The notes under the pieces are model-generated. The model saw nothing but the letters and a program-made list of their open reading frames with translations, was not told the DNA's origin and ran no database searches. From assembly GCA_017403345.1 (NCBI GenBank), contig JAFQOH010000244.1, positions 1 through 64,000 on the forward strand: a stretch of DNA of 64,000 nt, read 5' to 3'. The stretch is from RGIG3701 sp017403345 (GTDB taxonomy: Bacteria; Planctomycetota; Planctomycetia; Pirellulales; Thermoguttaceae). How positions within the stretch are numbered: the first letter of the stretch is position 1; the number at the start of each line of letters is the position of its first letter. The position numbers and the translations under genes are program-made. Shown here in pieces: positions 18,534 to 27,562 of the stretch.

Positions 18534-20468
18534 TCAGCGAATGAATCCGTCAAGCACACGCGACACGATGTCGATATTTCCGAACGGCGCCGAGACCTGG
18601 ATCCCTGCCATTCGGTGACGGATCTTCTCGATGCTTTCCCGTGCGATCGCGATCCCCTCCGCCTGCTGGTCCTCTTTCTTTTCGTGACGCTCCATGCGCT
18701 CCATGATGGAATCCGGAACCGTGACGCCGGGGACTTCCGTTTTCATGAAAAACGCATTCCGGTAACTCGCCAGAGGCCAGATCCCCGCGATGATCGGGAT
18801 CCCCGCCGATTCGATCCGGTCCATGGTCCGTAAAAGGACGTCCGCGTCAAAGACCGGCTGCGTGATGGCGAATTCCGCCCCGGCCTCCACTTTCCGGAAG
18901 AAACGCGCGATCTCCCGCTCCATGTCCAGCGCGTTCGGATCGATCCCGACTCCCGTGACGGCCTGCGTCTGCTGCGGGAGCTGCTTGCCGGCCAGATCCA
19001 CACCGCGGTTCATTCTCTGCTGGATGCGCGTCATGCCGACCGAATCCGTATCGAAAACGCCGGTCGCGTCCGGATACTCGCCCAACTTCGGCGGATCCCC
19101 CGTGATGAACAGAATGTTCCGGATCCCGCAGGCTGCCGTTCCGAGCAGATCCGCCATCATGCCGATCAGATTTTTGTCCCGGCAGCAGAAATGCAGGATC
19201 GTCTCCATGCCAGTCTCTCTCTGGATCCGCTCCGCCGCCACGATCGGCGAAATTTTACAGCTTGCGCGCGGTCCGTCCGGAATATTGATGCAGTCCACGC
19301 CCAGCGCCTTGAGCCGGAGACATTTCTCGACCGTCGGAGCCAGATCGAATCCGCGCGGCGGCACGAGTTCCACGCTCGTCAGCCACGTGCCCTCCGCGAG
19401 TTTCCGTCCCAAAGCGGAACGCTCCGCAAGCGGCACAGGATCAAGAAGGACCGACTTCGCATCCAGCGCTCCCTCACGAACGTCCGCAAGACGCGCATTG
19501 GCCAGCGGTTTCACGGAACGCGCCATTTCCAAAATATGCTCCGGCCCGATCCCGCAGCATCCGCCGACTCCGCGCACGCCAAGATCGATGAAACGTTTTG
19601 CGTACTCCGTAAAGAATTCCGGCGACGTCATGGAGATCGAACGCACCTCCACTTTACGCGGCGACCCGGCTTCCGGCTGCACTACGAGCGGGAGATCCAG
19701 AAGCGAAACCACTTCCTGCACCGCCTCGAGCATCTCATCCGGCCCCAGTCCGCAGTTCATGCCGTACGCAAACGGTCTCGGAAGCTGACGTTCCCGGCAC
19801 GCAGACTGGAATTTCTGCACCATTTCGCCGATCGGTTCCGAATTTCCGCACTCCGCATCCGCACAGCAGTGCGCCGGTCCGCCTTTCACGTACGGACGGA
19901 ACGACAAAATGAACGGGATCTTCACCCCTTCCGTCTCCTCGATCTTCTGAACAGCATACTCCGCAGCCATCATAGCGTCCGCGTTCGTCTGCGTCTCAAA
20001 CATGATGAAGTCCGCGCCGGCACGGTAAAGCGCCAGCACCTGCTCCATCACGATGTTGAGCGACTGCTCGAAAGTGAGCGACTCCGCCCCCATCAGCGGC
20101 CCGACACTTCCAGCGATGAAGAGCGGCTTTTCCGCCTTTTTCGGATTCCGTTCCCGAAACTCCGCGATGGCCTTCTGCGCATTTCGGACCCCTGCGGCAT
20201 TGATCTCGCCGACACGATCCGCAAAACCGAATTTCTGAAGATAAAACGCGTTAGCGCTCGTCGTGTTCGTCGTGAGGACCTCCGCTCCGGCATCCAAATA
20301 GCCGGCGTGGATCTTCACGACCAGATCCGAACGGGAAACATTCAGCTCATCAAAGCAGGCATTCGTGAAAATGTGGTTCCGGTAAAGTTCCGTCCCCATC
20401 GCGCCGTCAAAAATGACGACCGATCTCTGAAACGCATCCTGAAGGAGCGTGATTTGACTCGTACTCAT
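18534..20468 (-). CDS. Bifunctional homocysteine S-methyltransferase / methylenetetrahydrofolate reductase
   Basis: 644 residues. Residues about 1-320 form the homocysteine S-methyltransferase barrel (DGAMGTELYRN near residue 20), with zinc-ligand cysteines in YGMNCGLGPDEM and in GVGGCCGIGPEHI. Residues about 350-640 form a MetF-type flavin reductase (TSVELVPPRGFD, FITGDPPKLGEYP, AEFAITQPVFDADV). The combination supplies 5-methyl-THF and methylates homocysteine to methionine in one polypeptide, as in YitJ-type enzymes of other bacteria. The ribosome-binding site is weak. No methionine-pathway gene is adjacent. Confidence 0.9.
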   Translation of the reverse strand: MSTSQITLLQDAFQRSVVIFDGAMGTELYRNHIFTNACFDELNVSRSDLVVKIHAGYLDAGAEVLTTNTTSANAFYLQKFGFADRVGEINAAGVRNAQKAIAEFRERNPKKAEKPLFIAGSVGPLMGAESLTFEQSLNIVMEQVLALYRAGADFIMFETQTNADAMMAAEYAVQKIEETEGVKIPFILSFRPYVKGGPAHCCADAECGNSEPIGEMVQKFQSACRERQLPRPFAYGMNCGLGPDEMLEAVQEVVSLLDLPLVVQPEAGSPRKVEVRSISMTSPEFFTEYAKRFIDLGVRGVGGCCGIGPEHILEMARSVKPLANARLADVREGALDAKSVLLDPVPLAERSALGRKLAEGTWLTSVELVPPRGFDLAPTVEKCLRLKALGVDCINIPDGPRASCKISPIVAAERIQRETGMETILHFCCRDKNLIGMMADLLGTAACGIRNILFITGDPPKLGEYPDATGVFDTDSVGMTRIQQRMNRGVDLAGKQLPQQTQAVTGVGIDPNALDMEREIARFFRKVEAGAEFAITQPVFDADVLLRTMDRIESAGIPIIAGIWPLASYRNAFFMKTEVPGVTVPDSIMERMERHEKKEDQQAEGIAIARESIEKIRHRMAGIQVSAPFGNIDIVSRVLDGFIR

Positions 20469-20817
20469 GAAAAATCAGGAAAATTCTTGGAAAAATTCTT
20501 AGGAAAAATGGGAAATTCTGGAAAATCTCTTGGGAAACCCCGGGGAATGAGAAAATCTCAAGGAATTGAAGGAAATGTTCAGCACAAAAACGGCTTCCAG
20601 CGCGCACGGAACTCCCAAAACGCTCCATTTCCGGCCTGCCGCTCTCCCGGATCCAAATATCCCGGTCCCAAACATTTCAAAATTCTCTACGATTTTATCA
20701 TTTTACCTGATTCAGCATAAAAGTCAAGCAGATTTTCCCCTTTCTTCCTAAAATTTTGCCGTTTCTTTCAAATTCAAAAAGAAAAATCGTAAAATTTCGA
20801 CAAATTCTTCCCTTCGG
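20469..20817. other. Intergenic stretch, A+T-rich, no gene seen
   Basis: Contains short imperfect repeats of GGAAAATTCTTGG type next to the MetH/MetF start, and homopolymeric A/T runs. I see no convincing gene, RNA or terminator. The promoter for the next gene lies at its right end. Confidence 0.5.
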
Positions 20818-20849
20818 CCCTTTTCTACTTCGGCAAAGTATGATAGAAT
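20818..20849 (+). promoter_or_regulatory. Probable promoter of the DUF11 surface-protein gene
   Basis: CCC followed by TTTTCT (20821-20826), a 17-base spacer and TAGAAT (20844-20849), 45 bases upstream of the ATG at 20895. The -35 match is modest. Confidence 0.4.
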
Positions 20850-20894
20850 AAAGATACCGTATGAGTGCAGGTTCAGAATCAAACCCAGGATCGG

Positions 20895-23800
20895 ATGAAT
20901 TTCATCATGAAACACTTCCGTCTGAAAAATTTTTTCAGCCTTTTTTTATTCGCAGTTTTCGGAACAGTCCTTTGGGGGACAGTCGGAATACCTGTCTCCC
21001 TTTCTGCACAGTCACATTCCGTACATTTTCCAGCCGCTGCAGACCTGCCCGCGGAAGATCCTTACGCTGCCGCTCCCTCTGCGCTCCCGGCAACCACTGC
21101 GCTCCCAACGCCAACTGCGTCTCCGGCAACCACTGCGCTCCCGGCAACCAGTACCGGCTCCGTACCGTCGGCCAACACGGCAGCCGCACAGGGTACGACG
21201 CAGGAAGACGCCCGCACAGTCTCACCGTTTCGGGAAGGGCTCCGCACCGTTTCCGAGGAACCTCAAGGGACCCGAATGACGACCGTGGTTCCCGCGCAGT
21301 CACCGCAAAATTCCGATTTCCGAACGATGGATCTTCTGCTTGGCCCTCCGACTTCGATCGCACTCCCCGGCTCACAGGTCATCTTGACAGCCGGAGTTCG
21401 TGACCAGACTGGTTACCTGCGCACCAACCAGCGCATCGACTGGCGGATCGCTCCTGAAAGCGTCGGACATTTTTCCCGGATCCAGGAACGCGACCTTTCC
21501 AACATTCTGGTTTTCGATTTTGTGAGACCCCAGATCATTTCCGACACGCAGGCCGTCACCACGACGCTGCGCTCCGGCACCATTCTCGATCGCGGCACCC
21601 CAAATCCCAACGACGACATTCAAGTCCGAAGCGGCGAATCATGGATCTCCGTAAGCTCTCCGCGGGAAGGAGTCACACACGTTTCCGCTCACGCTCCGTA
21701 CATTCAGAGCGCGACTGGGCAGAGTCGGCAGGCATGTATTTTCTGGATCGATGCAGCAGTCAAACTTCCGGAATCAAAAGTACTGGATTTCGGAAGCCGA
21801 TACACACTGACGACGGCTCTGCGCCGAAACTCCGACCAGCAGCCGCTCTCTCGATGGCGCGTACGTTACGAGATCTGCGGCAATTCTTCTGCGGTACTTG
21901 GAAACGGAAACCAGATGCTTGAAGTCTACACGGATGAGAACGGCGAGGCGCGGATCGAGATGCATCAAACCGTTTCACAGGAAGAAGTGACTCGCGTTTC
22001 CGTCCAGATCATCCATCCCGAAGACAAAAACTTCCCCAAACCGGTACTCGTCCAGGAATCGCAGCTCAATTTCCGCTGGAAACCGAATCTCGTCAGCATC
22101 GTAAAGACGCTTCCGGAAAACACGTTCATCGGCTCCGCGGTACCCGGACTCATTTCCGTAACGAATCTGACCGACCAGCCGATCAGAAATCTGCGTATCT
22201 CCGATCTTGCGCTGCCGGGTCTGACGCTCAAAAAGGCAGTTCCGCCGGGACACGATTCACCCGAGGGACGCCAATGGCTCATCGACGTTTTGGAGCCGCA
22301 CTCCTCCTACACGATCGACCTGACCTACCTCGTCGAGCAGCCGGGAACGCACATTTCCTACGCGCAGCTCCAGATCCAGCAGATGGGACGCGAACAGACG
22401 ATCGAAGCCTCCGCCGCCGTTCGCGCCGGAAGCGACACCTCCCCCTTCACGCCGGCCATGCCGAATGACGGACCTGCGCCAAGTGCTGGAGAAAGCACTC
22501 CCCAAACGGAGGCTCTCCCGGCTCCGCATGAAGACGGAACTTCCGCGGAAAACGCGCTCTCGCCCTCCACGCCATCCACCCCTTCCGACTCACAGCTTCC
22601 GCAGCCGACACTCCCCAATGACAGTGTCTACGTACCGGAAACCGACTCCAACGCGGGAAGCAACTCCAACGCGGGAAGCAACTCCAACGCGGGAAGCAAC
22701 TCCAACGCGGGAAGCAACTCCAACGCGGAAACCAATTCCAACGCAGCTGCTGATCCGGCTCCTAAAATGTCGGAGATCGCCGCACAGTCTCCCAAAACGG
22801 CTCCGGTAACTCCGCGTCCCAATCCCTCGGACCAGATACAGCTGACTCTGATCGCTCCGGCTGAAGTACAGACGGGCGAAAGTTTCCCGCTCGAGATCCC
22901 GATCACCAACCGAACGGCTCTAGCTCTCAAAAACATCAAGATCTATCTGAACACAAGCAGGGGGATCCACACCCGCTCCTCACAAAACGTTTACTCCATC
23001 CAGCGCCGTTTCGATATGGACCCCAATGTCGAACAGTATATCCACACGGAACTTCTGGCAGTCGAACCGGGAACGCAAAGCGTTTACGTAAAACTAAAAT
23101 TGCCGAACGGAAAAGAGTACCAGTGTGAGGCCCGCATTCAAGTCAAGGAGGCCCCCGCTTCCGCCGAAACACCCTCAAGCTATTCGGAAAATGGCTCTGG
23201 AACGCCAACGCAAAACACCACAGACAGTGTGGACGATACGACCGACAGTACGGCCGCTCCGGCTGCTGAAACTCCGGATCTGGGAGAAACTCCGTCTGCT
23301 GAAACTCCGGATCTGGGAGAAACTCCGTCTGCTGAAACTCCGGATCTGGGAGAAACTCCGTCTGCTGAAACTCCGGATCTGGGAGAAACTCCGTCTGCCG
23401 AAACTCCGGATCTGGGAGAAACTCCGGCAGAAGATGACTTTGGCGCCCTTCCGTCCGATATTCTGCCAGACGCTGCAGCATCCGATCCCGTTCCTGCAGA
23501 TGCCGCTTCCCCTTCAGCAGGCCCCACAGACACGCAGCCAGAGACACTTCCCGACTCGCTGGAACTTTCGGACTCCCTCGACATTCCAACGCCGGAGGCC
23601 GCCGCAGCCCGATCACCTGCCGATCCTCCAGACCCAATGGAAAGTCCGAAAAAAACGACTTCCAGTTCTCCGACACGGCACTCCGCGACACCGATACCGC
23701 CAACGTCCCCAACGGTTGGTGAGCTGCAGGATGACGACAGCGGCGGCAATTCCCAGTTTTCGATCACCCTAAAAGCCTCGGCTCCCGAGCTTCGGACCGG

Positions 23801-24140
23801 TGACCTCTTTACCTACACGCTAAACGTCACGAACACGACAAATGACGTCATTCGAAACACAGAGATCATGCTGGCGCTTCCGTCTGAAAACGTCGAGATC
23901 CAAAAAGACACGATCCGCGGTCCAACGGAAGTCAGCATCGATTCCGAACTCGGTACGCTCAAGTTCGCTCCGATCCCCGAGATCCCGGCAGGTGAAATGA
24001 TCTCATGCCAGATCGAGATCAAAGCCCTGAAAAGCGGTTCCTTCCAAGCACACGCCGAACTTTTCCTTGATGGCAAACCGGCCGCGGACAAGACGCTCGA
24101 AACAACGATTCGGGAAACCGAGTCCACCAAAAGAAACTAA
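20895..24140 (+). CDS. Large exported DUF11-type repeat-domain protein
   Basis: About 1081 residues. The start is the ATG at 20895 (AGGA five bases upstream); an upstream in-frame GTG lacks a site. A signal peptide (hydrophobic core about residues 12-35, then SLSAQ) precedes an Ig-like/invasin-like region (ILTAGVRDQTGYLR). DUF11-like domains lie near residues 400-510, 645-755 and 952-1081 (for example GDLFTYTLNVTNTTNDVIRN). Between them are low-complexity linkers: SNAGSN units from 18-base repeats (about 583-616) and five ETPDLGETPSA units from 33-base repeats (about 789-845). No membrane anchor or catalytic motif is visible. A cell-surface adhesive or structural role is likely. Confidence 0.75.
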   Translation: MNFIMKHFRLKNFFSLFLFAVFGTVLWGTVGIPVSLSAQSHSVHFPAAADLPAEDPYAAAPSALPATTALPTPTASPATTALPATSTGSVPSANTAAAQGTTQEDARTVSPFREGLRTVSEEPQGTRMTTVVPAQSPQNSDFRTMDLLLGPPTSIALPGSQVILTAGVRDQTGYLRTNQRIDWRIAPESVGHFSRIQERDLSNILVFDFVRPQIISDTQAVTTTLRSGTILDRGTPNPNDDIQVRSGESWISVSSPREGVTHVSAHAPYIQSATGQSRQACIFWIDAAVKLPESKVLDFGSRYTLTTALRRNSDQQPLSRWRVRYEICGNSSAVLGNGNQMLEVYTDENGEARIEMHQTVSQEEVTRVSVQIIHPEDKNFPKPVLVQESQLNFRWKPNLVSIVKTLPENTFIGSAVPGLISVTNLTDQPIRNLRISDLALPGLTLKKAVPPGHDSPEGRQWLIDVLEPHSSYTIDLTYLVEQPGTHISYAQLQIQQMGREQTIEASAAVRAGSDTSPFTPAMPNDGPAPSAGESTPQTEALPAPHEDGTSAENALSPSTPSTPSDSQLPQPTLPNDSVYVPETDSNAGSNSNAGSNSNAGSNSNAGSNSNAETNSNAAADPAPKMSEIAAQSPKTAPVTPRPNPSDQIQLTLIAPAEVQTGESFPLEIPITNRTALALKNIKIYLNTSRGIHTRSSQNVYSIQRRFDMDPNVEQYIHTELLAVEPGTQSVYVKLKLPNGKEYQCEARIQVKEAPASAETPSSYSENGSGTPTQNTTDSVDDTTDSTAAPAAETPDLGETPSAETPDLGETPSAETPDLGETPSAETPDLGETPSAETPDLGETPAEDDFGALPSDILPDAAASDPVPADAASPSAGPTDTQPETLPDSLELSDSLDIPTPEAAAARSPADPPDPMESPKKTTSSSPTRHSATPIPPTSPTVGELQDDDSGGNSQFSITLKASAPELRTGDLFTYTLNVTNTTNDVIRNTEIMLALPSENVEIQKDTIRGPTEVSIDSELGTLKFAPIPEIPAGEMISCQIEIKALKSGSFQAHAELFLDGKPAADKTLETTIRETESTKRN

Positions 24141-24178
24141 ATTTTATTTCACCAACCTTTTTTCAGGAAAGAAAAATC

Positions 24179-26275
24179 ATGAAAAAATCGACCCACCCTC
24201 TGCTTCTTGCAGTCTTTACGCTCCTTTGCGTGATGCTTGCAGGCAGTTCCGCGCTTTTTGCGGAAGTTCCAAATTCCCTGAAGTCCAATCTTCTCCCTGA
24301 AAATCTTCGTGTCCTTTCGGGTACGGAAGCGGAAGGCAGTGCCGTCAAGCGCAGCAATATGGTCTTCCAGTGGCTTCTGCCGCAAGTGATCGACGCAGAA
24401 AAGACGTGGCGTACCAACTACGAAGCCCTCCAGACGCCGGATCAGGTCCGTGCCTACCAGAAACGCCTTCGCGCGGAATTTTTCAACGCGATCGGAAGTT
24501 TCCCGAACGACACGCCGCTGAACGTGAAGATCGTCGACACGATCCAGTACGACGGCTACGTCATGGAAAAGATCATCTACGAATCCCAGCCGAATCATTT
24601 CGTCACCGCCGTCATGTACCTGCCGGACGAAAAGAAGTTCCCGAAACCGTGGAGCGGTGTCGTCATCACGTGCGGGCACAGCTTCAATGGGAAAGGCTCG
24701 GACGCCTACCAGCGTGCCGCGATCCTTCATGCGCTCAACGGCATCGCCGCCTTTCACGTGGACCCGATCGACCAGGGCGAACGGATGCAGAACGTCGACA
24801 TGAACACGAAAAAACCGCGCGTCTCCTGCGTTCAGGGCCACAACCAGATCGGCATCGGTTCCATTCTTCTCGGACGCAATGCCGCGACGTTTGAACTTCA
24901 CGACCTTTTCCGCGCTCTCGACTACCTCCAGACCCGCGACGACATCCGTCACGACAATCTGGGAATGACCGGGAACTCCGGCGGCGGTACGCAGACTTCC
25001 TACGCCATGGCACTGGATGACCGGATCAAGGTCGCGTGCTCCAACTGCTACACTTGCTCGCTTTACGGGCTGAAGAAACGGAACGACACTCAAGACGCCG
25101 AGCAGAACATTTTCGGACAGGGGGCTTTTGGAATGGACCATGCGGACTACTGCATGATGCGCGCTCCGCTTCCGACCTACCTCGGAACCGCCACGAAAGA
25201 TTTCTTCCCGCTCGACATGGCGAAACAAAGTTTCAAAGATGCCCAGCGTATCTTCAAGATCATGGGAAGCGAAGAAAACATCTACCGCGCGGAAACGGAC
25301 AATCAGCACGGCTGGGACAAAACGCTCCGTCAGGAAACCGTCCGCTTTATGGTGAAGCACCTCGAGGGACGCGACATTGAAGTCGTTGAGCCGGATTCGA
25401 TCAAAACACTCAAAGACCCGGAGATCCAGGTCACGCCGAACGGTCAGACCGTCCTCATGGAAGGGGCTCGCACGACCTACGACATCAACCGCGACTACGC
25501 GAAGGAACTCACTGCCGGACGTAAATCGATCGACGCGGAAACGCTCACGAAGATCCGTTCTCTGGCCAAAGTCCGCGACGCATCGGAATTCGGTGAAATG
25601 AAAGTCCGCGACCTCGGCACGGAAACGCTCGCGGACGGCATCACAGCCCAGAAGCTCATTCTGGAACCGGAGGCTAGGATCTACCTTCCGGGTATCCTCT
25701 TCAAGCCGGCGAATGTGTCGGAAAAAGCAGACGTCGTTCTTTACATCAGCGACCAGGGAAAGACCGCCGGATACGACGCGAACATCCTTCCGCTCGTGAA
25801 GTCCGGGAAGATCGTGCTTTCCGTTGATCTTCGCGGCTGGGGCGAAACGCAGCAGAGTCACCGCGCAAGCTACTATCGCCCGACCCACCTCGGAACCGAC
25901 GGTGCCGACTTTTACGTCGCGTACTGCCTGGCGAAAACGCACGTTGGTTTCCGTACCGACGACATTTTCGCCGTGACCCGCTGGCTCAAAACGCAGGCGT
26001 TTTGCGCGAACGTGGAACTCTACGGTCTCTCCGAAGGCTGTATCCCGGTCCTTCACGCGGCAGTTCTGGAAAAAGACAGCTTCAAGCACGTAACGCTGGA
26101 ACGCTGCCTCGTTTCCTGGACCAACACGGTCGAGAACGGAGAAGATTCCCGTACTCCGCTGACCAGTACCGTCCACGGTGCTCTGAAGGTCTACGATCTT
26201 CCGGAAATGCGTGCGTATCTGGAAAATGCCGGAAAACTCACGCTGAGATCGACGAAAACGGCTCTGGAAAAGTAG
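24179..26275 (+). CDS. Secreted tandem alpha/beta-hydrolase (acetyl-xylan-esterase-like)
   Basis: 698 residues with a cleavable signal peptide (LLLAVFTLLCVMLAGSSALF, then AEVPNS). The first hydrolase domain carries the nucleophile elbow TGNSGGGTQ near residues 264-272. A second domain in the C-terminal part has another elbow, YGLSEGCIPV, near 616. The sequence resembles the long acetyl-xylan-esterase/prolyl-oligopeptidase-like hydrolases common in planctomycetes, which act on plant or algal polysaccharide side chains; the substrate is inferred. AGGAAAG precedes the ATG. It follows the DUF11 gene by 38 bases and may share its transcript. A strong hairpin lies downstream at 26330-26364. Confidence 0.78.
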   Translation: MKKSTHPLLLAVFTLLCVMLAGSSALFAEVPNSLKSNLLPENLRVLSGTEAEGSAVKRSNMVFQWLLPQVIDAEKTWRTNYEALQTPDQVRAYQKRLRAEFFNAIGSFPNDTPLNVKIVDTIQYDGYVMEKIIYESQPNHFVTAVMYLPDEKKFPKPWSGVVITCGHSFNGKGSDAYQRAAILHALNGIAAFHVDPIDQGERMQNVDMNTKKPRVSCVQGHNQIGIGSILLGRNAATFELHDLFRALDYLQTRDDIRHDNLGMTGNSGGGTQTSYAMALDDRIKVACSNCYTCSLYGLKKRNDTQDAEQNIFGQGAFGMDHADYCMMRAPLPTYLGTATKDFFPLDMAKQSFKDAQRIFKIMGSEENIYRAETDNQHGWDKTLRQETVRFMVKHLEGRDIEVVEPDSIKTLKDPEIQVTPNGQTVLMEGARTTYDINRDYAKELTAGRKSIDAETLTKIRSLAKVRDASEFGEMKVRDLGTETLADGITAQKLILEPEARIYLPGILFKPANVSEKADVVLYISDQGKTAGYDANILPLVKSGKIVLSVDLRGWGETQQSHRASYYRPTHLGTDGADFYVAYCLAKTHVGFRTDDIFAVTRWLKTQAFCANVELYGLSEGCIPVLHAAVLEKDSFKHVTLERCLVSWTNTVENGEDSRTPLTSTVHGALKVYDLPEMRAYLENAGKLTLRSTKTALEK

Positions 26276-26329
26276 GAGCTCCCCCCTTTTCCTGTCTGTT
26301 TTCCTGATCTCGTTTTCCAAATGAACGCA

Positions 26330-26364
26330 CGAAACCGCAGAAGGCCCCTCTTTCTGCGGTTTCG
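26330..26364 (+). terminator. Strong 13-bp hairpin after the hydrolase gene
   Basis: CGAAACCGCAGAA (26330-26342) pairs perfectly with TTCTGCGGTTTCG (26352-26364) around a 9-base loop. No T-run follows, so it may act as an RNA-stabilising hairpin or weak terminator. Confidence 0.55.
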
Positions 26365-26464
26365 CAGGTTTCATCCATTCTCCGGTTTTCAGAATGGACG
26401 CCCCAAGAAGTTTCCGTTCCCCGCCCCAAAATTTCCCCAAAATTCCCTAAAGAAAGGACTTCCC

Positions 26465-27409
26465 ATGCTCCGGAAAACCACACGATTCCTCTCTCTGCTC
26501 GCACTGATACTTTTCCTGCCGTTCACGCAGGCACAGGAAAAAGACACCCAGCCGCAAAACGGTCTTGAGATCCTGATGAAAAAACACGGGATCGCCAACT
26601 CGGTCGCACAGGTCACTCCCACGATCTGCGCACTCTGCGGAGTCACACCTCCGGAAACGAGCCAGATGCCGCCCATCGACTCCGTTCTGAAATTTTGGAA
26701 CGAGCTTCGGGGGGAAGGCTCCGAAGCCGTCGTGGAAAAAGTTCTGATTTTCTGCCCGGATGCGACCGGCGCCTTCCTCGTACCGCACTACCCGGACGAC
26801 TGGAAACAGCTTTTCGACAAAACGGACGTCTGCGTGAAGGGAACGAACGTCCTTCCGAGCGTCACGCCGGTCTGTTTCGGCACGATCTTCACCGGTGCGC
26901 CGCCGGAAATTCACGGGATCCGCAAGTACAGCGACAAATACGCGCCGGATCCGATCAAAGTCAAGACGCTCTTTGACGCATTCGCCGCCTCCGGCAAAAA
27001 AGTCGTCATCGTCGCAAAGAAAGGGTGCAGCATCGACCTGATCTTCCGAAACCGTCCGATCGACTACGTTTCAACGAAAAATTCTCAGGAATCGATCGAG
27101 ATCACGAAAAAATTCCTGCGCGAGTCAGACTACGATCTGATCATCTGCTACGATGGAAACTACGATTCCGTCATGCACGGCAAAGGCGTTCACCATCCAA
27201 AGTCCATCGCAGCCATGCGCGACTCCATTCGCTGGTATCAGGAACTTGCCGAGGCCGCCGACGAAGCGTGGAGCGGGAAAAACCGACTCATCGCCTTCAC
27301 CCCCGACCACGGAGCACACGATAATTCAAAAGGAAAAGGCACTCATGGTTCCGACCGGGCTGACGACGCGATCGTGAATCACTTTTACCGTTTCCGTATA
27401 GGAAAATAG
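26465..27409 (+). CDS. Exported alkaline-phosphatase-superfamily protein
   Basis: 314 residues from the ATG at 26465 (AAAGGA upstream; earlier in-frame starts would place the hairpin inside the gene). The signal peptide is FLSLLALILFLPFTQAQ. The core shows the superfamily layout: an early metal-site Asp (FCPDATGAF), a nucleophile-region SVTPVCFGTIFTG, IHGIRKYSD, then DYDLIICYDGNYDSVMHGKG and FTPDHGAHDNSKGKGTHGS, which supply metal-binding Asp and His. This fits type I phosphodiesterase/nucleotide pyrophosphatase-like enzymes acting outside the cytoplasm. Substrate unknown. Confidence 0.72.
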   Translation: MLRKTTRFLSLLALILFLPFTQAQEKDTQPQNGLEILMKKHGIANSVAQVTPTICALCGVTPPETSQMPPIDSVLKFWNELRGEGSEAVVEKVLIFCPDATGAFLVPHYPDDWKQLFDKTDVCVKGTNVLPSVTPVCFGTIFTGAPPEIHGIRKYSDKYAPDPIKVKTLFDAFAASGKKVVIVAKKGCSIDLIFRNRPIDYVSTKNSQESIEITKKFLRESDYDLIICYDGNYDSVMHGKGVHHPKSIAAMRDSIRWYQELAEAADEAWSGKNRLIAFTPDHGAHDNSKGKGTHGSDRADDAIVNHFYRFRIGK

Positions 27410-27485
27410 CCAATCGTTCACTCCCGAAACGGTAATTCCGCCAGACTTAAGTCCCTTCCGCATCACAAAATCAAGGTGGGGGGAC

Positions 27486-27514
27486 TTTACAGAACGGTCT
27501 GTTTCGGATAAAAT
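27486..27514 (+). promoter_or_regulatory. Promoter of the HzsA-like gene
   Basis: TTTACA (27486-27491), 17-base spacer, TAAAAT (27509-27514), 49 bases before the ATG at 27563. A run of six G (not C) lies just upstream. Confidence 0.6.
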
Positions 27515-27562
27515 GAAAGAATCTGGACCATCAACCAACTGCAACCCCATCAAGGTGCCATC

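Noticed and set aside
19191..20720. 509-codon plus-strand frame opposite the MetH/MetF gene
   Set aside because: Arg/His-rich shadow of a gene with all catalytic motifs on the other strand.
24149..26440. 763-codon open frame on the minus strand opposite the tandem hydrolase gene
   Set aside because: It mirrors the hydrolase gene, has no signal, motif or ribosome-binding site, and the plus strand has clear hydrolase motifs. It is a by-product of codon bias.
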